Of a DNA stretch of 64,000 nucleotides, positions 23,524-34,989 are shown piece after piece. Positions within the stretch are counted from its first letter, which is position 1; each line of letters opens with the position of its first letter. The stretch is from Ulota crispa (taxonomy: Eukaryota > Streptophyta > Bryopsida > Orthotrichales > Orthotrichaceae), in the NCBI GenBank assembly GCA_963920765.1, contig OY987244.1:17526358-17590357 (forward strand). The letters run 5' to 3'. The notes below the pieces were generated by a model. It did no database searches. It was not told the origin of the DNA and saw only the letters and a program-made list of their open reading frames with translations. The translations under genes were made by a program, and so were the position numbers.

Positions 23524-23917
23524 GAACATCACCACTTGGCCCCATAGAATTGGCCACCATTTGGCTTGCAAATGGGAGGAGCCATCGGATTTGGAGGTTG
23601 CCAGCCACTGTCATGGCATGTTAAGAGGCCAAGGAGCCTTGCCCCCATTGGCTCCTTTCATTTGTGCTCAAAAAGAACAAATTGTGAGCGGATCATATTA
23701 CAGGAGAAAGGTGCTCCTCTTGTCTCATTAGGTTTTGAGGTTTTGAAGGCCAAGAGGGTGGCTTGAAAACAAGGCAATTTTTCAAGCCATGGCAAGTTTT
23801 GGGGTTACCCTTTCCAAAAGGTCATCCATTTTTGGGGTTGGATGGGGCTCTTTTTTGGGAGTAGGCCGGCCTCTTCCAAGAAGGCCATCCGTTTTAGGGG
23901 GCCGGGTGGGAATGCTC
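23524..23917. mobile_element. Tourist-like MITE T2 (394 bp), second of a chain
   Basis: The left end GAACATCACCACTTGGCCCC follows TTA (23521-23523). The right end GGGGCCGGGTGGGAATGCTC precedes TTA (23918-23920). The ends pair as inverted repeats. Its left TTA is the right TTA of T3, and its right TTA is the left TTA of T1. Confidence 0.65.
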
Positions 23918-23920
23918 TTA

Positions 23921-24234
23921 GAGCATCTCCATTGGTGGAAACTCGCTCAAAGTTTTCCACTTGGTTTGGTGAGGCCTAAAGGCTCTCAATCTCCACCCAT
24001 GCTTTTTGAAAAGATGGCCTTACAGTCCAACACACCCCATAAATAAGCAATTGACCACTTATCTAGGGAAATAGAGAATAAAGCTCACTAAACTTAAGGT
24101 GAATAGTACATGAATAGTGGCTTGGGGAGTGACTTGCTAGACCTGCTAAACAAGAGAGTTTGAGAGGGGCCTGAGAGGGCCTAGCTACTTTTTCATACAG
24201 TTTGAGCGAGCCAGAGCCACCGGTGAAGATGCTC
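23921..24234. mobile_element. Tourist-like MITE T1 (314 bp), third of a chain
   Basis: The left end GAGCATCTCCATTGGTGG follows TTA (23918-23920). The right end CCACCGGTGAAGATGCTC precedes TTA (24235-24237). The inverted repeat is about 18 bp. It ends about 75 bp before the OTU gene leader, so it may lie in that gene's promoter. Confidence 0.8.
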
Positions 24235-24299
24235 TTACTAAACTACTCTCCCACATGCCAAGTCAGATAATTTCCACGTCATCCAATGATGTGGACTAA

Positions 24300-24499
24300 G
24301 ATATCCGTGCACCGATTGCAAAGGACAGACAGCACCAATCTCACCGCACCCGAGTTCTCACTCGACTACGATTCATGCGAATGCGAATCTCGTCGTTGCG
24401 AACTCGCAATCGCATTTCATTGCTCCACTGCCCAGCAACACTCGCCAATTCAATCCAATGCAAAGCAATCTTCACATTCTCATGATGCCCTAAATGATG
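24300..24499 (+). other. Probable 5' untranslated exon of the OTU gene
   Basis: A C/A-rich, non-coding block typical of a plant leader ends at CCTAAATGATG|GTATGT, a good splice donor (24500). A matching acceptor TTTTTTTGTTGTGCAG ends at 25232, 77 bp before the ATG. The transcription start is not fixed. Confidence 0.55.
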
Positions 24500-25309
24500 G
24501 TATGTAACCATTCCTTCGCTTGTTTTCTTCCCGTCTCATACCATCCTCGATTGTGCATTCAAATCGGGAGACATCAGATTCCTTAACCAAACCACCCTTT
24601 TCGATTTCTTAAACTTATAATCGTGTATTTGTAATATCAATTCAATTTGCTGCTTACATTGCATGATTAGGGTTTGATAATTTCGTCTCTGCTCTGCATG
24701 TTGAATGATTCCCGTGTTCATGAATTTTGACAGAGTGGTTCCTTTTTGGATATAGAAATAATTAATGAACAGTTCCGTACTTGTTTCTTGAGCGTTATAG
24801 AAGGATATAATTTGAGATTCGAAGTGGTGGCGTTGTGAGTGAAAACATTGAATTGTTCAATTGTGCGGTTTTTTAGTTTTTCATTTGGAGCGGAAGGAGC
24901 AATTCTTAACCCTAAAGTACCAAGAAGCAAAAGTTCGGCTTCATGTTGTTTGAAGGAGGTTACATGAGAGTTTTTGTTTTTATTTGCTTTTTTATGTATT
25001 GATTGATGAATACATGCAATGTTCTTTACTGATTCTGGTGTTATGGATTATAGGCTTATTTGAGTAATAATCTTCATTGGTTGGTTTCTAGCCATGAATA
25101 TATTTTTTATCATTTGGGGGTTGAGTGTAGATATTTTTGCTATGAAGTTTTGTAATAATGGTTCATGTGTGGTTAGCATTATTTGAAAAATTGGTATACT
25201 CTGAAGATTGTGAATGTTTTTTTGTTGTGCAGGAACTGAACTTTCAAGTGCTGTTAAGTAACGTGCCAGCAAAAATTGCGTCTACCTTCATCAGAAGGTG
25301 CTGTAAAAC

Positions 25310-27902
25310 ATGATGCTAAAATCTGTGTCTTTCTCATCCTTGGTCTCTGGAAAAGCCTTCAACGCCATCCAGATGTGTAATACTTTGTGTCTACGGAATG
25401 GTGGGCAATTAAAAGTGTTCTCCACTTCCTTGACCTGCCCTCAACATCATCCTTCTTTCTACCTGCTTGCAGCAAAGAGTAGCCTTACCGGAACACCAAG
25501 TTGCGGACTTCCTTCATCCCTGTTGCAACAAGGTGGTGGTAATAATGCAGCAGCACTGAGACCTTCAAAACAACTGACATATTGCAATGTGAAATATGTG
25601 GTAAGGTATCAATCACTCTTATCTTGCAAGCATTTTACTAATCATTTATAAGTTGGTGGGAAGAAAAGTTATTTTTAGGGGAAATTTCATGGATACCCTG
25701 AAGTTTGCAATATTTACATGGATACCCCTGCTTTTTTCAGAAATTACACAAAATACCCTTGGACAAAAAAATTCAGACGTTTGTTTTGTTGTGCATGCCA
25801 CTTCCCTTCTTCCTTGTGTGCGCACATTGCTTCTTTTTTGTTTCATTACATTCCCTTCTTCAATATTGGTCATAAAGGAAGTACAAGCACAACAAATAAA
25901 TGCCTAAAACTTATGGTCCAAGGGTATTTGCGCAATTTCTGAAAAAGCAGGGGTATCCATGTAAATATTGCAAACTATTCATGAAGTTTATACTTGTTTT
26001 TACTGAGCGTCATTTTTGAAGTGACATGGTGCATGCTGTTTGGCTTGACAGAATGGGTTTGCCAACAAGAGCTCACAAGCAGTAGTCTGGCCACGGAGCT
26101 CAGAATGCTTTCTGTTTAATCCTACCTCTGCTGTAAAGGCTGTTCATGGAAAGCCCTACACGTCTGCTAGATTGCAGGAAGGCTCTTCTTCTTCTTCGTC
26201 TTCTTCGACTTCTTCTTCGCCGGTATCTGGAAATGCACAAAAGCTGCAGGTTTTTCGACCATGGCTGTTGCTCGGCCTTTTCATCTGCACAACAGCTGCT
26301 GCTGCTGCAGGATCGTTTGCCCCTCGAGTATTGAGTGGAAGCCCCCCTGCCTCGGCTGAAGAAGCTCTGGCTAGGAGGACTACCCTTCCGACTGCGTCCA
26401 GCTCTCGTTCAGAAAGTGAGGCATCTCATGGGAAGAAAGTTTATTTTGACTATCATGTCACTGGTGAGGTCATGACCCAATTTGGTGATGCAGAAATTGG
26501 TACCTTCTCTTTCTTGTCTAGCAAGTGTTTTTTACTTCTAAACAAGGTTTTTCTGTAAAGTTAGACTTTTTAGACAAACGATATCAGTAAAGCTTCCTCG
26601 GGTTGTCTAAGAGCTCCTGAGTTTTGCTCAAAACCTAATATCCTTAGGTCAAGTATCTTCTGGTGTTCATGATTGTGAGAGAACCTTGGGAAACTTGCAA
26701 CTTCGCTTTTTTGTGATTTTAGCCATGATTTTGACATCTGAATACAAGCATTGGTGATGAGGGAACTGGGGGTTGTTGTGGTGTACTTGGTGAGCAGGCG
26801 TTCCAGGAGATGGAAGGTGTTTGTTTCGTGCTGTAGCACATGGCGCTTGCTTGAGGAGTGGGAGACCAGCTCCTGATGAAAGTACCCAGCGTCAGATGGC
26901 TGATGACCTGCGTAACAAAGCTCTTGACGAGCTTGTGCGGCGTCGAGAATCATCAGAATGGTATGCTTCAACAATCTTCTGCCAACTTTCTACCAATTTT
27001 CTCCCAATTTTGTTTGTGATTGTTGCAGGTTTTGCGAATAGTATACCGTTGTTAATGCTCTAGTACTTTAAGTTTTTCGTTACCTTCGTATGTTCCCCTA
27101 ATGTCTCTTTAGTTTCAATACAAATTAAACGTAACCTACCGTGTAATCTTCACCATCTTTCGAAGTTGAGCGTAATAGCCAAAGTGCAAAATACGCCATT
27201 TCTAGATATCATCTATGCGAGCCTTTATTATCAAATTTCAAATGCAAAATTTTCTACTTGCTGAAGTTCCAAAATTTTGTCGAATTTAGGATGATTAGCC
27301 AAATTCATGAACTCGGTATGATGGTGAAGGGATGCAAGGGTATAGAGATCTTAGTCTTTAGAAAGGTCAAGGATTCTCTTACTTGCAAGTAGCTTTTCAG
27401 TACATTAGCATTTATGAGGCAGTTTGAGATTCTAATGGCGAGTAATAGCACGTTTTGACTTGTAGGTTTATTGAAGGGGATTTTGACGCATATGTGAGGC
27501 GCATGCGTCTACCTCACACCTGGGGTGGCGAGCCTGAGCTTCTAATGCTTTCTAATGTCCTCCGGTATTGAGTTTAACCCAAATAGCCACATTACAACAA
27601 TGCCGAACTAGTATTTTCTTTCTCGCAACACATTTTTCTTGTATTTTGAGCATGAAAACATATCTTCACAATGCACCAAACTGCAATGCTCTTACTTGAA
27701 TTGCTTGATAATATCATACGATTGGGGTGAACGCAGGATGCCTATCACAGTCTACATGAAGGATAAAGGCGGTATAATCGCTATTGCAGAGTATGGACAA
27801 GAGCGTGGTACTGATAAGCCTATTCGGGTCTTGTACCATGGCTTCGGACATTACGAGGCGCTGCATTTACCTGAAGACACTCCAATTACCTCAAGACTGT
27901 AA
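25310..27902 (+). CDS. OTU-family cysteine protease (possible deubiquitinase) with N-terminal targeting region and membrane segment
   Basis: Exons: 25310-25600, 26052-26499, 26798-26960, 27466-27564 and 27737-27902. All junctions are GT-AG and phases agree, giving 388 residues. Residues 1-160 are Ser/Leu-rich with few acids, like an organelle targeting region, with a poly-Ser run at about 142-149. RPWLLLGLFICTTAAAAAG (about 168-186) is a hydrophobic segment. The OTU domain begins GVPGDGRCLFRAVAHG, with Asp251 and the nucleophile Cys254 visible, runs through FIEGDFDAYVRRM and WGGEPELLMLSN, and ends YHGFGHYEAL with catalytic His372. OTU proteases mostly cleave ubiquitin chains. The product ends TSRL at TAA (27900-27902). 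That stop overlaps a consensus donor (CT|GTAAGT at 27899), so splicing to 28642-28696 would replace the last residues with a basic tail (final stop 28694-28696). Closest plant relatives are the OTU3/OTU4-type proteins (inferred). Confidence 0.88.
25678..25976. mobile_element. Hairpin miniature element, copy 3, in OTU intron 1
   Basis: Same family as 9613-9921: starts GGGGAAATTTCATGGATACC, with internal CAGAAATTACACAAAATACCC and its inverted partner GGGTATTTGCGCAATTTCTG. The right terminus after GTAAATATTGCAAACT is truncated, so no duplication can be seen. It lies within intron 25601-26051. Confidence 0.8.
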
Positions 27903-30900
27903 GTGGATACTTGGTGTCTTTAAAGCTCGTTCACAGCGAGCGTGAGGACATCCAGTGTAGTGCCACCACCGTCTGGAGAATTCTCTTTGTTCGGTGTCTG
28001 GTTAGTGAAGTGTTGCAACCTGTCAGAACTCTAGTATTAATAGCTTTTAAGGTTTAAAAAGCTGTTATTGCTGAGCTTGTACTTGTTAACCCAAAACCAA
28101 CCAACTCAGAGTACAATTTCAGTTAAGTTCACTCACTGAGTTCGTTAATTCCTGCTTTTTTTTATTATTGATTTAGGACATGTGTGTAGATACACTAAGG
28201 GCAAACATCCACGCTGGTGGTCTGGAAGCACAAACTCAGAAATATCAACCTTACTTAATACCCTACGTATTTTAACATCATTTGTCCCCTCTTTTCTAGC
28301 TTTTAGAATGTGGACTTTCAAAATATAATAATTGGTGATGAGTTGGCTGTGTGGAAAAGGGTTATGAGGAGCGGATCCTTTTTGGCTAGGTTTATAAGAA
28401 GCCACTATCTTTAACTCCAAACATCCATATATAATTCAAATCAAACATTTTCAAGTTCACTTCATATTTGTGTTCAAAACTTTCGCAGAGATGATAATCA
28501 ATTAGACATGGCACTTGGTATTTCAGAAAGGTGAATTTATTTTCTTAGAAACTGAAGTAAGTCGTCTTGCTTTAGCAAATATCTTGATTAGTACTAATTA
28601 ATACGAGATTGTTCCAAGTCCTAATGGCAGTTGCTGTGCAGGTCTTACTGCTCTGGTTCCTCGAGTAAAACTTATCCCACGAGAAGGAAGAGATAATAAC
28701 AGGGTCCATTATCTTTGCTACGGTAAATATTGCAGATTATAACATTTTTTGAAAGGACCAGCGAATGCTTTTGAAGTCCGGACGTTCCAATTCTTTAGCA
28801 TTTTCTCCACTCACATTCTGAGTTACCTGAGAAAATAAGCATACAGGTTTTTAATCCAGGAGCATATATTTCAACTTTTTCTGACGATTGAATGCTTAGC
28901 TTTTCAAAAAGTCCTGAGGTTTTTGCCTGGCCATTCATGCAATTTTAATTAACAAAGTTAGAGAAATACATGGGAGGTTGAAATGCCATTTGGTGCCACT
29001 AGCATTACAAAAACTTGGGAGCCCATTTAATGTGAAGGTACATTCTAGTGGGAGAGGCACTTCCTTAGCCCTCAAAAAAGGCCTAAACTCTCTATTGACG
29101 GCAAGCTTAGCATGCAAGGAAAAATATTGTTTGAAATTACATCAAAACACCTTTGGACATTGATGGAAAGATTCTGATTGACTGAGCTAGAAGTGCTATG
29201 AAGATTTTTAAAATGAAGGTTAAAGACATAAACATTATTGAGCAGCGAGAGGTTCCTCTCAATAAATGGCATGTAGTTGCAAGCAAATGTAGGGAGACAC
29301 TTCAATAGATGAACATCTAGCTGATTATTTTCTCCTTGTTGGGTGGATTTGTTACATTTTTTTGGGTTCAATCTTGTAGACAATTGTATGTAGTTCATTG
29401 CTTAATAAAATGATGAAATGAAAATTGTATTGATTGTATCAAAACCTCTTTAATGTCATAGCCTAGGTGCCCAAGATAAAAGTGAGTATTAACAAAGATC
29501 GTAGTGTTAAATGTATAAAATGACATTAATAGTCATTTGTACAAGTTGCAAGAGCTAAGGTGGTTTATTGATCTCTATATTAGTTGTTGAAGTCCATTAT
29601 TACACATTTGTATGCATTTTTGTGTAACAAGGAAAAAACATATAGATTTTTGAAGTTTGTACACCCATCTTGTAGGGTTTGATAATTGAGAGATCAAAAG
29701 ATGTGATATCAAAAATATATAAATTACTCTATTGTGGACAATTTGGTGTTGCAAATTTAGTTTGGTGAATTAAAAACACTTTCCCTATGTTGTATGATTT
29801 GAAGGCATTGTTGACTTGTCACCAATGAAAGAAGACCAAATATAAATTGTGGCTATCTTTGTCATAGACTCTAGACAAGCAATGTAGAGTAATAGCATGT
29901 GGTACACATGCTAACATCTACTAGCCACACTTTTTCATATTTTTCATATTTTGATTGAGCAAGAATTATTGGAATAAACCCATTGAAACTTGCACTAGAT
30001 TCATCTTGGATGTTTGATATTAGCCCACCAATTGGTTTCTAATATAAAGTGGGCTTAACATGCTGTTAATGAAGAATTATGACACGAAATTAAAAGATTA
30101 TTGTTGGTGCTCAACAAACAAAGAAATGTAATACTTTGGAGAAAGCATTAGGCAATAGAAATCCTTACATTCACAATCCTCTAATAAAGCGAACATGAGA
30201 TGCTCATCCCTTTCTACTTGGATGGTTTTGAATGATATGTAAGGGGTGAATTATTGTAATATCCATTGTCCTCAAATCATATCAATCCTATTTAATGCAA
30301 TAATTTTTAATGAACAAATTGCAAACCCACCATAACATGGTCATGAATTTTTTGTTGGTTGAGAAAAAAATAATAATACTCCATAATATTTACATTGTTT
30401 GATGTGAGCCTTCTAAATAAACAACCCCTCTTTAGAGATTCTTGAATCAAGTATCATGTGTTGCAATCTTTTCAAGTCTCAAAGGTTGTCTAATCCAAAA
30501 TGTGGGGTTGTTGTTGAGAAGTAACTCGATTAACCAAAGCATCATTTTAATGTTATGAAGTGCTACAAATTTCTTCAAAGAACTCTTATACTTGTTTCAT
30601 CTTGGGGCCGGAGTTAGAGTTTGTAGCAGTACCCCAGCAATGCATGCCAATTCTTGCACATCAATGCAAATGAAAAAGCTTTAACAACAAAATATTCAAA
30701 TATCAATTGAATGTAAAGTTAGTTGGAAAAATTAGTGAGTTTAGATTGTATGTCATATTTATTTAATTATTTATGCAATTTTGGACTAAGCAAAACGTTG
30801 GAAGATTTCTTTATGTTGAAGCAAAACATCACAATACCTCCCAATATTTAAGCAAAACATTGAGAGATGTCTTGATGTTATGCACAAGGTTATGCATATT

Positions 30901-31390
30901 ATATCCACACTAAAAATTACTTTGGAACATTACACCTAAAAATTTAGATAGTTTAAAATCAATTAAATATGACATAATAATATTTGAAAATTGTTTAGAC
31001 CTCAAGAATGTGAACATCAATTTCCAATGTTGAAAATTACTTTCAGCACTTTTGCGTTTCATTGGAAGGATTGATTTCGTCCATGCAACTGTCAAATCTC
31101 CCATTTTCTTTTGAACATCCGAATATCGATAGAAGAAAACAGGTCTTAAATTAAGAATGATTATCCATTACCTTTTGTCTCTCTATTCCTAAGTTATATT
31201 GAACATTTTGCCTACTCAACTGTTCTAAACCCCACTGTCACTCAATAAGCGGTTTCAAACTTTTGGAGAATACACAAAGGTCTCACAAGCTTTTTTTCAC
31301 TTACAAAAACAACATAATTCTCAAAAAAATTCATGTTTTCTCGTGAGAAAAACCAAAATTTTTTGCAGAATTTATCCATATTTGAATATG
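27903..31390. other. 3' region of the OTU gene and AT-rich spacer
   Basis: Includes the optional last OTU exon (28642-28696). Beyond about 28.7 kb I see no coding sequence, RNA gene or bounded repeat. Confidence 0.45.
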
Positions 31391-31396
31391 AGCATG

Positions 31397-31465
31397 TTCA
31401 AATTGACTAAACATGTCCAACTTGACAAAAAGTGTCCAAATTGACATGTCCAAATCTACAGACAA
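31397..31465 (+). repeat. Left copy of a direct repeat flanking the hydrolase gene
   Basis: Reads AATTGACTAAAC, then TTGACAAAAAGTGTC, then AATTGACA and CATCCAAAT-like, matching 33511-33580 in the same orientation at roughly 85%. It is itself built from 13-14 bp sub-repeats. Confidence 0.7.
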
Positions 31466-31507
31466 TGACCATATTGACATCGTTTGTGAGCACTGATCTT
31501 GAGGCTG

Positions 31508-31672
31508 TACTATTACAGAGAGGACGAATGTTGGATGAATAAACGGTAACGAATCATCCAAAGGATGTTTTCATTCAGATTCATGTATGTGCAACAGGAT
31601 GAATGTTGAATGAATACATGGTAGTTTTTCATCCACATAATATTTCTCATCCAGATTCATGGATGTGCGAAG
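31508..31672 (+). repeat. Two-copy tandem repeat of about 85 bp upstream of the hydrolase gene
   Basis: GGACGAATGTTGGATGAATA...CAGATTCATGTATGTGC (31510-31590) is repeated as GGATGAATGTTGAATGAATA...CAGATTCATGGATGTGC (31597-31670). It lies 200-360 bp upstream of the start codon. Confidence 0.75.
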
Positions 31673-31871
31673 CATGACTGCCGCGACGTGAAAAGCTCGC
31701 AACTTGCGCTGCATGAAGCAATTGCAATGAAAATCCAAGGTCATGGCAGGATTTTGCAAGACGAGAACTGTAGCAGCAGAGCTCATCATTCGCAGTCGGT
31801 GATTGAAGAAGCGAGACAGAGAAATCAACCAAGCATCCAACTAATCAAACAATTCCGCAGAGAAATCGACA

Positions 31872-32927
31872 ATGCCGTCAAGGAACTGCATGAACTGGAT
31901 CATCTGTCTCATCACATCCCCAATCATTCTCTTCGGCTGGCGATCCTGGCCACTCCCCTCACCATTCTCAGACACTCATGCCCTTGCAAGAATCATCAAC
32001 AGCAACACCTTCCCCGTCTTCTCCCCGATTTTGAGTCCCATCCAGCACCACGACTACATGCGCAACACCGACTACGTCTCTCAAATCCCTCCGTCTCCAA
32101 TCGCCATTCTCTTTCTCGCTCACGGATGTGGCCGCACCGCCAGGAGCTTCTGGGACGCGCATTCCGGATGTCCATCCTGTTTAGGGTTACCAGAAGAGCG
32201 GGCATTCGTCATCTCCGCTTTACAACGACGGTTTGCCGTGATCGCAATCTCCAGCACCACGGTATGTTGGAACTTAAACGAAGACGTACACAACGTTGCC
32301 GGTATTTTGGAGGAATGGATTGAGCGTCGAGAATTAGGGTTAGGATTAGGGTTACAGAGGTTGCCGATTGTAGGGTTAGGCTCATCAACAGGTGGATGGT
32401 TTGTTTCGCAATTTGCTACACAATTTAGGTTTGATGCGATCGTGCTTATGGCTGCCGAGGCAAGGTTTAAGAAGCAATTGAATCCGACGTACCCGCCCGT
32501 GATGTTTGTGCACATGGTGAAAGATGTCGCCCGTGCGAAGCAAATTAGGGCTGACGTGGCGGTGTTGACTGCGAGTGGAGTGCCGGTGTCGGAGTTTTTG
32601 TTGCTGGAGGCTTCTGCTTTACCAGATTTATTCTCCACGCGTATTCCGTATATTGATAATGCTACGTCGAAATTGATGGTGGAGGCGCTGAATAGTAGCT
32701 TGACGGGGGAGAAACTTTTGAAGAATGATGCTCGGTGGTTTGATTGGAGTAAACCGCTTGAGGAGAAGGACCTTCTTCCTTCGCAGCTCAGAGCTCACGT
32801 GGAGCAGGAGCTTAATGTTGCCTTTGCCTTTCATGAATTCTCGAGCCTTGCTGCGCCGGAGATCTTTCAGTGGTTTGAGTATCACATTTTGGCGAGGAAA
32901 CTCGTCGATCCGGCTTCGTCATCGTAA
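31872..32927 (+). CDS. Alpha/beta-hydrolase fold protein, intronless, plant-type
   Basis: The 351-residue protein is encoded without introns. An N-terminal hydrophobic stretch (about residues 8-24, MNWIICLITSPIILFGW) suggests a signal anchor. The core shows an HG oxyanion-type turn (FLAHGCGRTARSFW, about 83-96) and a nucleophile elbow GLGSSTGG (serine near 172). Strands follow at FDAIVLMAA and PPVMFVHMVKD, with a late HEFSSLAAPEIFQWF that could hold the catalytic His. It resembles a family of uncharacterised plant alpha/beta hydrolases; the substrate is unknown. Its neighbours have many introns, so an intronless gene between short direct repeats is notable. The 31688-32323 frame is a shadow in another phase. 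Coding use is clear throughout. Confidence 0.85.
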   Translation: MPSRNCMNWIICLITSPIILFGWRSWPLPSPFSDTHALARIINSNTFPVFSPILSPIQHHDYMRNTDYVSQIPPSPIAILFLAHGCGRTARSFWDAHSGCPSCLGLPEERAFVISALQRRFAVIAISSTTVCWNLNEDVHNVAGILEEWIERRELGLGLGLQRLPIVGLGSSTGGWFVSQFATQFRFDAIVLMAAEARFKKQLNPTYPPVMFVHMVKDVARAKQIRADVAVLTASGVPVSEFLLLEASALPDLFSTRIPYIDNATSKLMVEALNSSLTGEKLLKNDARWFDWSKPLEEKDLLPSQLRAHVEQELNVAFAFHEFSSLAAPEIFQWFEYHILARKLVDPASSS

Positions 32928-33145
32928 CGTGGAGGTTCACAATTATTCCTTAAACCCTAATTTTTGTCTGTTTCCACTTCAGATGGCAGCTTGCACTGCA
33001 ATGTTTGCATTAACTTTGTATATCTTTTCTCTGCATTGTTTCAAGTTTATAGTGCTATGGAGTTCATGATTCGGCAAAATTCAACGCAATAACCGTGATT
33101 GTTTTGTAATCGCAGGACTTTCTGCCCCTGAAGATGAAAGATTTG

Positions 33146-33745
33146 TCAGGATCCTTTACCGAAATGCTTCAAGATGGAAAGGAACGAATACTTTGAAGAA
33201 AAAGCTTCGAGGTACAACACAGGCTTCAAGGATATCCTGCTAGAGCCTGAGGATGTTGGAGGCGAGAGTGTCGCGAGCACCTGATGCAGCTGGGAGTACA
33301 ATTGATATACAAAACCTCCTGCTTTCTCTTCCCGTGCATGCAGATTTTGGTCTATCTCGTGAATTTTTTCCATGAGCCTCGCAACCAGAGGAGCTGGCCC
33401 TAAGCGCACGGCGTTCACGTAGTTCACAGGGCTATGGCCACCAATGCCAGGAAGGAAGAGCGCCATCATTCTCACGAGATACTACAAGGAAACAGTGTCC
33501 AAATTGACACGTCTGAATTGACTAAACCTGTCTGAATTGACAAAAAGTGTCTGAATTGACACATCCAAATCGATGACCACGACTTGGTAAACTCCGATTC
33601 CACTGGTCGGCAAGCGTTGTAAAGCTCTCCAAGCGCCGTCAAGTGGACTATTAACACATCCAACAGGTAGAAGTTCTTCCGAGATGCCTCTTGCAAACAC
33701 TAGCGACGACATAGTTCTCGGTTCGAACAAGGTAAATGTTTCCAC
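33146..33745 (-). CDS. Possible two-exon unknown protein fragment behind the hydrolase gene
   Basis: Two minus-strand frames have protein-like content. 33745 to about 33590 includes MSSLVFARGISEELLP and DGAWRALQRLPTSGIGVYQ. 33475-33146 includes LPGIGGHSPVNYVNAVRL and LMEKIHEIDQNLHAREEK. Between them lies the right copy of the direct repeat (33511-33580). A TTTCCTTGTAG acceptor precedes the second frame. I do not recognise the family. It could be a real gene with the repeat in its intron, a repeat-disrupted gene or a remnant. Confidence 0.35.
33511..33580 (+). repeat. Right copy of the direct repeat flanking the hydrolase gene
   Basis: Contains GAATTGACTAAACCTGTC and GAATTGACAAAAAGTGTC, matching 31397-31465 in the same orientation. 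It lies within the possible minus-strand gene. Confidence 0.7.
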
Positions 33746-33749
33746 AATG

Positions 33750-34800
33750 AAGTTGATCTGCTTACAAAATCCATAATTTTAGCATTCAAATGAAACCATA
33801 GATTCTCCATAATTGTTACACTTAAGCTTTCAAGAGTCAGTTCGACATTTTGAAGAAAACTTGAAGCAGCAGATAGGAATTAATGCAGATTGTGTTTTTT
33901 GAATGTCCATTTTAAAGGATTTCTAGTCTCAACAATATGTTCCTATTCTCACATGGCTTTTGAAGATGATAAGATTGCTAAGCCTACCTAACTCATCAAG
34001 AACAGTTATAGATATTTGAAAGAGCATCGGTTATGTTCCTAGACTGTAAACATAATTAGAACCCAAATCGAATTCAAGCCTCCTATCTTATAGGACGTTA
34101 AAATTAAACATAGGATCTAACTTCAAATAACAACTTCTTCAAAAAAGGTTAAATAGTCAAATCTATATCTCAGTCAACAAGGTTTCAAAGTTTCTTGAAC
34201 ACCCAATTCTGGTGCCTTGGGCATTTAAGGGTTAAATAATGCTAAAGCGACCTTCTTCATTTATTTCTTTTTCATGCACTAAGATGATCCCCGACCTCCT
34301 TTGCTGAATAATGTCTTGCCAGGTATATAAGGTACATAAGACTCTAGCTCCTCAAAAGAACAAAGTACCTGAGTACACGTGTGCAAATCGGGGAGGAGGT
34401 AATTTCATTACTCTCGTGTGTTAAAACCAATATCCCATACAAGATTCACGAAAAAAATTTGATTCTTAAGAAGGAAAGTGAGAGTACAAAGGGTGTGATT
34501 TCCTTTTGCCTCCTCTCTCTTATTGTATTACTGCTGTGTGAAAGATACGCAAGTCAATTGTCACCCACACTAAGTAGAAATTTGGGTAAACCATTCTTTG
34601 GTGAAGTTAGTTATTTGGTATAAAGAGATTAATTACTGTAAAAGGTACCCCTTATGAGGAACGTGGGCAATCCTGTGATTGAAGCACCAGGGTGTGTGCA
34701 TAAAGCTACGGAACCATGACTTTATTGTTGCAGTGACTTATGTTCTCCATTCTACTAAATAGTTACCATCTGGACGAAGGTAGACATACCCATACCTGAC
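33750..34800. other. AT-rich spacer with one unmatched TTAA-type end
   Basis: GGGCATTTAAGGG before TTAA (34232-34235) looks like a right end of the TTAA-flanked family, but no left partner was found. No gene seen. Confidence 0.4.
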
Positions 34801-34807
34801 CGTTTAA

Positions 34808-34989
34808 CCCATTAACGACCACATACCCATACCTGACCGTTTAACCCATTAACGACCACATACCCATACCTGACCGTTTAACCCATTAACGACCAGGGTT
34901 CCAAAAATACACTAGGTTCCAAAAATACACTAACGACCAGGGTTCCAAAAATACACTAGGTTCCAAAAATACACTAGGTTGTTAACGGG
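34808..34989. mobile_element. TTAA-flanked element H (182 bp) with internal amplification
   Basis: TTAA (34804-34807) precedes CCCATTAACGACC. The end, GGTTGTTAACGGG, is followed by TTAA (34990-34993). The left end with its TTAA is repeated three times with a 37-bp period (TTAA at 34804, 34841, 34878). It is followed by alternating copies of GGTTCCAAAAATACACTA. The tandem amplification includes the terminal sequence itself. Confidence 0.6.

Noticed and set aside
31688..32323. 211-codon frame overlapping the hydrolase gene start
   Set aside because: A shadow in another phase; the 351-codon frame has the fold motifs and continues to a proper stop.
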